Assembly (NCBI RefSeq): GCF_036013645.1
Contig: NZ_CP107869.1
Coordinates: 1,426,001 to 1,490,000, forward strand
Reading direction: 5' to 3'
From: Streptomyces sp. NBC_00490
Lineage (GTDB): Bacteria; Actinomycetota; Actinomycetes; Streptomycetales; Streptomycetaceae
Length of the DNA stretch: 64,000 nucleotides
Position 1 is the first letter of the stretch. The number at the start of each line of letters is the position of its first letter. The position numbers and the translations under genes were made by a program. The notes under the pieces were generated by a model that was given only the letters and a program-made list of their open reading frames with translations, was not told the DNA's origin and did no database searches. Positions 58,806 through 64,000 of this stretch are shown here, piece after piece.

Positions 58806-60305
58806 ATGACGGATCACACACGACGGAACGTCCTGCGCGGCGCGGCGGCGGTCGCGGCGGCCGGTGGACTGGTGGGCACGGGAGCGGGGGCGGGACCGCG
58901 TGCGGCCGCCGCGGCTCCCCAGGTGTCCACCGCGCGGCGCTTCCCCTTCCTGGAGGGCGCGTTCGAGCCCGTCACGGAGGAACTGACCGCCTTCGACCTG
59001 CCGGTCACCGGTCGCATCCCCCACGACCTCAACGGCCGCTATCTGCGCAACGGCCCCAACGTGCTGGGCCTGGAGGACCCGCGCGCCCACCACTGGATGC
59101 TCGGTGACGGCATGGTGCACGGCGTCCGGCTGCGCGACGGCCGCGCCGAGTGGTACCGCAACCGCTGGGTGCGCTCCTCCCAGGTGGCGAAGAAGCTGGG
59201 CGAGCCCTACCCGCGTCCGGTGCCGCCGGACGACTTCCCGTGCAACACCCATGTGATCCCCTACCGGGGGCGGATCCTCACGCTCCAGGAGAGCGGGCCG
59301 CTGCCGTACGAACTCGACGACGAGCTCAACACCGTGGGCACCTACGACTTCCGCGGCACCCTGAAGGGCCCCCTCACCGCGCACACCAAGTTCGACGTCC
59401 ACGCCGGTGAACTGCACGCCATCGCCTACTACCCGACCTGGGACCATGTCCGGCACCTGGTCATCGGCCCGACGGGCCGGGTCTCACGCACCACCAGAAT
59501 CCCGGTGGCGGACGCGCCGATGATCCACGACTTCGCACTCACCGAGCACTACGTGATCATCCTCGACATGCCGGTCACCTTCGACCCGGCGGGCGCCGAG
59601 CGCGGGGACATCGTCCCGTACGTCTGGAACGACGAGCACCCGGCCCGGGTCGGCGTACTGCCGCGCAAGGGCGGTACGGTCCGCTGGTTCGAGGTCGACC
59701 CGGTCTACTACTCGCACACCCTCAACGCCTACGAGGAGGGCACGGACATCGTCATCGACACGACCAACTTCGACGCCCCCTTCCTCGTCGCCGGCAACGG
59801 CTCGGGCGGCCCCTACAGCGCGGGCACCCCCAGGCTCGACCGCTGGACGGTCGACCTGCGCCACGGCCGGGTGCGGACCCGGACCCTCGACGACCGCCCG
59901 CAGGAATTCCCGCGCGTGAACGAGGCGTTGGTCTCCCGCAGGCACCGCTACGGCTACTCGGCGGCGTCCGCGGAGATGGCGGTGGCCTACATGGCGGTCG
60001 ACGGCAACCCGCCCGACCGGGCGTTCAGCAACGCGCTCATCAAGCAGGACCTGCTGCGCGGCACGACCCAGGTCCACCGGCTGCCGCGCGGAGCGGCCGC
60101 GAGCGAGGCCGTGTTCGTCCCGCGCGAACACAGTGCGGCCGAGGACGACGGGTACGCGATCGCCTACGTCCACGATCCCGACCGCGGAGCCTCCGACCTG
60201 CTGATCCTCGCCGCACAGGACTTCACCGGCGAGCCGGTCGCCCGGATCCAGCTGCCGGGCCGGGTGCCGCTGGGGTTCCACGGGAGCTGGATTCCGGACG
60301 CATGA
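58806..60305 (+). CDS. Tat-exported carotenoid (stilbene) cleavage oxygenase family protein
   Basis: A 499-residue seven-bladed propeller Fe(II) dioxygenase. TRRNVLRGAAAVAAAGGLVG is a Tat signal. The four iron His are visible in TAHTKFD, MIHDFALT, YYSHTLNAYE and GFHGSW near the C terminus. LNGRYLRNGPN and WMLGDGMVHGVRL are family hallmarks. It would cleave carotenoids, apocarotenals or stilbenes outside the cytoplasm, where lignin-derived stilbenes are plausible substrates. The ATG at 58806 has GGAGTACGGGAA upstream. Confidence 0.92.
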   Translation: MTDHTRRNVLRGAAAVAAAGGLVGTGAGAGPRAAAAAPQVSTARRFPFLEGAFEPVTEELTAFDLPVTGRIPHDLNGRYLRNGPNVLGLEDPRAHHWMLGDGMVHGVRLRDGRAEWYRNRWVRSSQVAKKLGEPYPRPVPPDDFPCNTHVIPYRGRILTLQESGPLPYELDDELNTVGTYDFRGTLKGPLTAHTKFDVHAGELHAIAYYPTWDHVRHLVIGPTGRVSRTTRIPVADAPMIHDFALTEHYVIILDMPVTFDPAGAERGDIVPYVWNDEHPARVGVLPRKGGTVRWFEVDPVYYSHTLNAYEEGTDIVIDTTNFDAPFLVAGNGSGGPYSAGTPRLDRWTVDLRHGRVRTRTLDDRPQEFPRVNEALVSRRHRYGYSAASAEMAVAYMAVDGNPPDRAFSNALIKQDLLRGTTQVHRLPRGAAASEAVFVPREHSAAEDDGYAIAYVHDPDRGASDLLILAAQDFTGEPVARIQLPGRVPLGFHGSWIPDA

Positions 60306-60332
60306 GGCGCCCGGGTGCGCGATGGTGGACGT

Positions 60333-60842
60333 ATGCATGCGAAGGACATCCTCATCGACGGCTTCAGCCGCATCCAAGAAGAAGTCCATGCCGCCGTCGA
60401 AGGGCTCGGCCCCGACGACCTCAACCACCAGCCCGCACCCGGCGCCAACTCCATCTCCTGGCTGATCTGGCATCTCACCCGCGTCCAGGACGACCACCTG
60501 GCCGACGCCTTCGGGCTCGACCAGGTCTGGCTGACCCAGGACTGGGAGAAGCGTTTCGCCCTCGATCTGGCGGCCCGCGACACCGGGTACGGCCACAGCC
60601 CCGCGAAGGTGGCCAAGGTGCGGGTCGACTCGGCGGAGCTGCTGACCGGGTACTACGACGCCGTCCACGCGCAGAGCCTCGGCGTCCTGCGTGAGCTGGC
60701 CGCCAAGGACCTGGAACGCGTGGTGGACGACAACTGGGATCCGCCGGTCACTCTGGGCGTCCGGCTGGTCAGCGTCCTGTCCGACGATCTGCAGCACGTC
60801 GGACAGGCCGCCTTCCTCCGGGGGCTGCGTCAGAGCGCGTAG
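60333..60842 (+). CDS. DinB-like (DUF664) protein, mycothiol-dependent-enzyme fold
   Basis: A 169-residue four-helix-bundle protein: [64 protein letters not shown]. The three metal-ligand His of the DinB/MDMPI group are at HLTRVQDDH and QHVGQ. Family members bind mycothiol or bacillithiol and act as transferases. The ATG at 60333 starts at the family's usual N terminus. It overlaps the convergent adenosine deaminase gene by 13 bases. Confidence 0.87.
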   Translation: MHAKDILIDGFSRIQEEVHAAVEGLGPDDLNHQPAPGANSISWLIWHLTRVQDDHLADAFGLDQVWLTQDWEKRFALDLAARDTGYGHSPAKVAKVRVDSAELLTGYYDAVHAQSLGVLRELAAKDLERVVDDNWDPPVTLGVRLVSVLSDDLQHVGQAAFLRGLRQSA

Positions 60843-61903
60843 CCCGGCAGGACGACGTCCTCGATGAGGGCCTTGCGCTCGTCGAACGGGATGAACGCGC
60901 TCTTGAGGGCGTTCACCGTGACCGTGCGCAGGTCCTCGATCGTCCAGCCCGCCTCCTCGACCAGCAGGGACATCTCGCGGGTCATCGTCGTGCCGGACAC
61001 CAGACGGTTGTCGGTGTTCAGGGTGACGCGGAAGCCGAGGTCCTTCAGGGCCGTGATCGGGTGCTCGGCGATCGAGGTGGCGGCACCGGTCTGGAGGTTG
61101 GAGGTGGGGCACATCTCCAGGGCGATACGACGGTCGCGCACCCAGCCCGCGAGACGGCCGAGCTTGCCGGCCGCGAGGTCGGGGATGTCGTCGGTGATAC
61201 GGACGCCGTGGCCGATGCGCTGGGCGCCGCAGACCTGCAGGGCCTGGTGGATGCTGGGCAGACCGTGGGCCTCACCGGCGTGGATGGTGAACGGGACGTT
61301 CTCGCGGCGCAGGTGCTCGAAGGCGGCGAGGTGGTCGGCGGGCGGGAAGCCGTCCTCGGCACCGGCGATGTCGAAGCCGACGACACCCGCGTCACGGAAG
61401 GCCACGGCCAGGTCGGCGGCCTCGCGGACACGGTCGAACATCCGCATGCCGCACAGCAGGGTGCCGACCCGGACCGGGGTACCGGCGGCGGCCGCCTTGG
61501 CCATACCGGCCGCGAGCCCCTCCTGGACGGTCTCCACGACCTCGCTCAGGGCGAGCCCGCCCTGGGTGTTCAGCTCGGGGGCGTAGCGCACCTCGCCGTA
61601 CACGACACCGTCCGCGGCCAGGTCGAGGACGTACTCCTCGGCGGTGCGCAGCAGGCCCTCGCGGGTCTGCATCACGGCGAGGGTGTGCTCGAAGGTGGCT
61701 ATGTAGCGCACCAGGTCGCCGGAGTTCGCGGCGTCGTAGTACCACGCCGCCAGCTCGTCCGGGTCGGTGGTGGGCAGGGTGTGGCCGACCGCGTCCGCGA
61801 GTTCCACCACGGTGGCGGGGCGCAGGCCGCCGTCGAGGTGGTCGTGCAGCACGGCCTTGGGCAGCCGGCGGATGGCGTCGATGTCTACGCGCGTAGCAGT
61901 CAT
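60830..61903 (-). CDS. add: Adenosine deaminase
   Basis: A 357-residue zinc TIM-barrel hydrolase converting adenosine to inosine in purine salvage. Motifs: [10 protein letters not shown] (HxH zinc ligands), IHAGEAHG with His and the catalytic Glu, RIGHGVRI with His, and [14 protein letters not shown], where Asp-Asn replaces the usual Asp-Asp. Streptomyces carry several such genes. It follows the VOC gene on the same strand by 66 bases. Confidence 0.92.
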   Translation of the reverse strand: MTATRVDIDAIRRLPKAVLHDHLDGGLRPATVVELADAVGHTLPTTDPDELAAWYYDAANSGDLVRYIATFEHTLAVMQTREGLLRTAEEYVLDLAADGVVYGEVRYAPELNTQGGLALSEVVETVQEGLAAGMAKAAAAGTPVRVGTLLCGMRMFDRVREAADLAVAFRDAGVVGFDIAGAEDGFPPADHLAAFEHLRRENVPFTIHAGEAHGLPSIHQALQVCGAQRIGHGVRITDDIPDLAAGKLGRLAGWVRDRRIALEMCPTSNLQTGAATSIAEHPITALKDLGFRVTLNTDNRLVSGTTMTREMSLLVEEAGWTIEDLRTVTVNALKSAFIPFDERKALIEDVVLPGYAL

Positions 61904-61969
61904 GGTGGATCTTTCCTTGGCAGTGCGGCGGGGCGGTGTTCGGGCGGTGCGACAGATGCGGTGCGGTCT

Positions 61970-62359
61970 TCAGTCGGCGGGCTGGAGCAGATCCCAGCGG
62001 TTGCCGTACAGATCCTGGAAGACGGCGACCGAGCCGTAGGGCTCGTGGCGCGGCTCCTCCAGGAAGGTCACGCCGGCGGCGGTCATCCGGGCGTGGTCAC
62101 GGGCGAAGTCGTCGGTGTGCAGGAAGAAGCCGACGCGTCCGCCGGTCTGGTCGCCGACCCGGCCGCGCTGCGCCTCGTTCTTGGCGCGGGCGAGGAGCAG
62201 GCCCGTGCCCTGTCCGGACCCCGGCTCCACGACGACCCAGCGCGAGCCGTCGGGGCGCGGGGCGTCCTCGGCGAGCCGGAAGCCAAGGGCCTCGGTGTAG
62301 AAGCGGATCGCCTCGTCGTAGTCGTCGACGACGAGGGTGACCAGGGCGACGCGTCTCAT
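61970..62359 (-). CDS. VOC-family protein
   Basis: A 129-residue single VOC module: LVTLVVDDYDEAIRFYTEALGFRL, WVVVEPGSGQGTGLLLARA, GFFLHTDDFARDHARMTAAGVTF and AVFQDLYGNRWDLLQP, the last strand carrying DxxGN typical of the glyoxalase group. AAAGG lies six bases before the ATG at 62359. Substrate unknown. Confidence 0.87.
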   Translation of the reverse strand: MRRVALVTLVVDDYDEAIRFYTEALGFRLAEDAPRPDGSRWVVVEPGSGQGTGLLLARAKNEAQRGRVGDQTGGRVGFFLHTDDFARDHARMTAAGVTFLEEPRHEPYGSVAVFQDLYGNRWDLLQPAD

Positions 62360-62533
62360 CGGGGCCTTTCGGAGGGCGGGGTTAGCGGAAGAGGTTATAC
62401 GTAAAACGTCACGGACGCCAGTCGCACCCGGACCGCCGGTCTCCGGCTCGCCCGGACCTAGGACGCACGCCCGAGCCGGAGCGGGCCCCTGGACCGAGGC
62501 GGGGTCGGCCGCCGGTTCACTACCGTCCGGTTC

Positions 62534-63025
62534 ATGAAGATCGACGAGGCCCCGCGCGATGCCGAGGAGCGCAAGCGACACGTCCTGGACCGGCTCGACC
62601 GGGAGAGCGACATCTGGGTGGCCTCGGCGGACGACGACGGGCTCCCGTGCATGGTTCCGCTCTGGTTCGTCTGGCACGCGGAGGCCGTATGGCTGGCGAC
62701 GCGTCTGACGAACCCGACCGGCCGCAATCTGCGGGACGGCCGCCGGGCGCGGCTGGCACTCGCGGACACCCGGGACGTGGTCCTGGTGGACGGCTCCGTG
62801 GAGACCCACACCCTCCAGGAGGTGCCGCCCGCGGCGGCGGCCGCGTTCCTCGCCAAGCACGGCTGGGATCCGCGGGAGGACAGCCCGTCCTACGCCTTCT
62901 TCGAGGTGCGGCCGTACGCGGTGCAGGCCTGGCACGAGGTGCGGGAGCTGCCGAAACGGCACATCATGCGGGACGGGGAGTGGGTCGTCCAGGACCCGCC
63001 CCCCGGTCCGGCCGCCACCCCGTGA
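62534..63025 (+). CDS. PNPOx-like flavin/F420-binding split-barrel protein
   Basis: A 163-residue split-barrel: DIWVASADDDGLPCMVPLWFVWHAEAVWLATRLTNPTGRNLRDGRRARLAL, GSVETHTLQEVPPAAAAAFLAKHGWDPRED. It matches the pyridoxamine-5'-phosphate-oxidase-like group, whose actinobacterial members often use F420 or bind haem. TACCGT (62521-62526) ends seven bases before the ATG and no ribosome site is present, so it may be leaderless. It is divergent from the VOC gene. Confidence 0.85.
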   Translation: MKIDEAPRDAEERKRHVLDRLDRESDIWVASADDDGLPCMVPLWFVWHAEAVWLATRLTNPTGRNLRDGRRARLALADTRDVVLVDGSVETHTLQEVPPAAAAAFLAKHGWDPREDSPSYAFFEVRPYAVQAWHEVRELPKRHIMRDGEWVVQDPPPGPAATP

Positions 63026-63042
63026 TCGGTGACGTCGCCTGA

Positions 63043-63936
63043 TCAACCCCCCTCGGTGTGCGACGAGTCGAGGCGGGTCAGCTCGTCGTCGGTCAGCCGG
63101 ATCGCACCGGCGGCCACGTTGTCGACGAGGTGGTCGGGGTTGCCGGTGCCGGGAATGGCCAGCACGTGCGGGCCCTGGTGCAGGGTCCAGGCGATACGGA
63201 CCTGCGCGGCGCTCGCGCCGTGCGCCCGGGCGACGGAGAGCACCTCGTCGTCGTGGTGCGTGGTCGCGCCCTGTTCGCCCACCGTCCCGGCCACCGCGTA
63301 GAACGGGACGTAGGCGATGCCCTGCTCGCCGCAGATGCGCAGCAGTTCGTCGGGGTGGTCCAGGGCGTAGCGGTTCTGGACGCTCACCACGGGGGCGATG
63401 GCTTGCGCCTCCGCGAGGTGGCGGGGCTTGACGGACGAGATGCCCAGGTGGCGGATCAGTCCGGCCTCGCGCAGTTCGGCCAGGGCGCCGAAGTGCTCGG
63501 CGATCGAGTCCTGTTGCATGCGCCGCAGGTACACCAGGTCCAGGTGGTCCCGGCCCAGCTGGCGCAGGTTCTCCTCGACGTGGCCGCGGAGGTCCTCGGG
63601 GCGGGCCGAGGTGCCCCACTCCCCCGTGTAGTCGCGGAAGGGGCCGACCTTGGCGGCGATGACCAGGTCGTCCGAGTACGGGGCCAGCGCGGTGTTGATC
63701 AGTTCGTTGGCGGAGCGCAGGGACGAGAAGTAGAAGGCCGCCGTGTCGATGTGGTCGACGCCGAGCTCGACCGCCTTGCGCAGTACGGCGATCGAGCGCT
63801 GGCGGTCGCTCGGCGTCCCGTGGTGGAAGGCGGCGCTGCCCGTCAGCCGCATCGCGCCGAGGCCGAGGCGGTTGACGGTCAGGTCGCCCAGTTTCCAGGT
63901 GCCCGAGGCATCCGCTGTGATCGTTTCGGAGGTCAT
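63043..63936 (-). CDS. Aldo/keto reductase with His-to-Arg change in the catalytic tetrad
   Basis: A 297-residue reductase. Asp and Tyr stand in HIDTAAFYFSS, and Lys in VIAAKVGPF, but the His position after strand 4 reads LVYLRRMQQ. Several oxidoreductase branches of this family have such changes. The NADPH loop AIPGTGNPDHLVDNVAA is intact. The ATG at 63936 has GACACT ending six bases upstream, a weak leaderless candidate. It is convergent with the PNPOx gene. Confidence 0.88.
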   Translation of the reverse strand: MTSETITADASGTWKLGDLTVNRLGLGAMRLTGSAAFHHGTPSDRQRSIAVLRKAVELGVDHIDTAAFYFSSLRSANELINTALAPYSDDLVIAAKVGPFRDYTGEWGTSARPEDLRGHVEENLRQLGRDHLDLVYLRRMQQDSIAEHFGALAELREAGLIRHLGISSVKPRHLAEAQAIAPVVSVQNRYALDHPDELLRICGEQGIAYVPFYAVAGTVGEQGATTHHDDEVLSVARAHGASAAQVRIAWTLHQGPHVLAIPGTGNPDHLVDNVAAGAIRLTDDELTRLDSSHTEGG

Positions 63937-64000
63937 CAGCGGAGTGTCACACAGGGACCGCCGAGGAACGCGATCCCTTTACGGACATATGAATCATCCG

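Overview
The window is about 72% G+C chromosomal DNA from a Streptomyces. The genus call rests on several genes typical of it: a melC1-melC2 tyrosinase pair, a clpP3-clpP4-popR locus beside a SigB-family sigma factor, an SsgA-like protein, a streptophobe-family membrane protein, a LAL-type LuxR regulator and many Tat or Sec exported enzymes. No rRNA, tRNA, CRISPR array or complete transposon was seen. The mix of secreted hydrolases, small regulators and stress genes looks like a chromosome-arm region (inference).

Layout. 1-9393: the end of a metallo-beta-lactamase-fold hydrolase, a DUF4032 protein, a universal stress protein, a VOC protein, then a tightly coupled three-gene signalling operon (receiver + glutaredoxin-like + thioredoxin-reductase-like flavoprotein; cyclic-nucleotide-type sensor kinase; UBP-type zinc finger) and a LAL regulator. 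9394-15945 (minus strand): a sugar-scavenging cluster with ROK regulator, GH27 alpha-galactosidase, GH95 fucosidase and SGNH esterase; the ROK gene has a palindromic operator and a probable leaderless promoter. 16041-29667: M4 metalloprotease, two penicillin-binding-type serine hydrolases, a TerD-CAP-CAP fusion, AIM24, a PLP dehydratase, a pseudokinase, an F420-type LLM oxidoreductase, an SsgA-like regulator and small membrane proteins. 29727-35858: aldo/keto reductase, Tat-exported flavin oxidase, TetR-MFS pair and flavin monooxygenase; the oxidase and the MFS-TetR pair carry the same operator, ATTCAC-N8-GTGAAT. 36166-43197: melC1-melC2, RNase H, a 118-bp inverted-repeat element, VOC proteins, a STAS protein, a response regulator cut off inside its receiver domain directly before a hybrid PAS histidine kinase, and a GDSL lipoprotein.

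43322-48043: epoxide hydrolase, then clpP3-clpP4 with two abutting PopR boxes, popR itself (ending in Ala-Ala), a SigB-family sigma factor with two tandem SigB-type promoters, and a convergent RsbW-like kinase with its own SigB-type promoter. ClpP3 has a full catalytic triad; ClpP4 has Gly where the catalytic His should be. 48179-55619: a membrane and signalling block with a DUF6777 protein, streptophobe protein, NTF2-like protein, Ser/Thr kinase, SH3-like protein and an ABC transporter fused to two phosphothreonine-binding FHA domains. 55969-64000: small NTF2-like and DUF1905 proteins around an unusual hairpin, aldo/keto reductase divergent from a LysR regulator, Tat-exported carotenoid oxygenase, DinB-like protein, adenosine deaminase, VOC protein, PNPOx-like protein and a last aldo/keto reductase.

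The best candidates for new biology are the receiver/flavoprotein-kinase-zinc finger operon, the ClpP4 lacking its catalytic His, the shared TetR-type operator, the linked SigB-type promoters, and the broken response regulator abutting a hybrid kinase.
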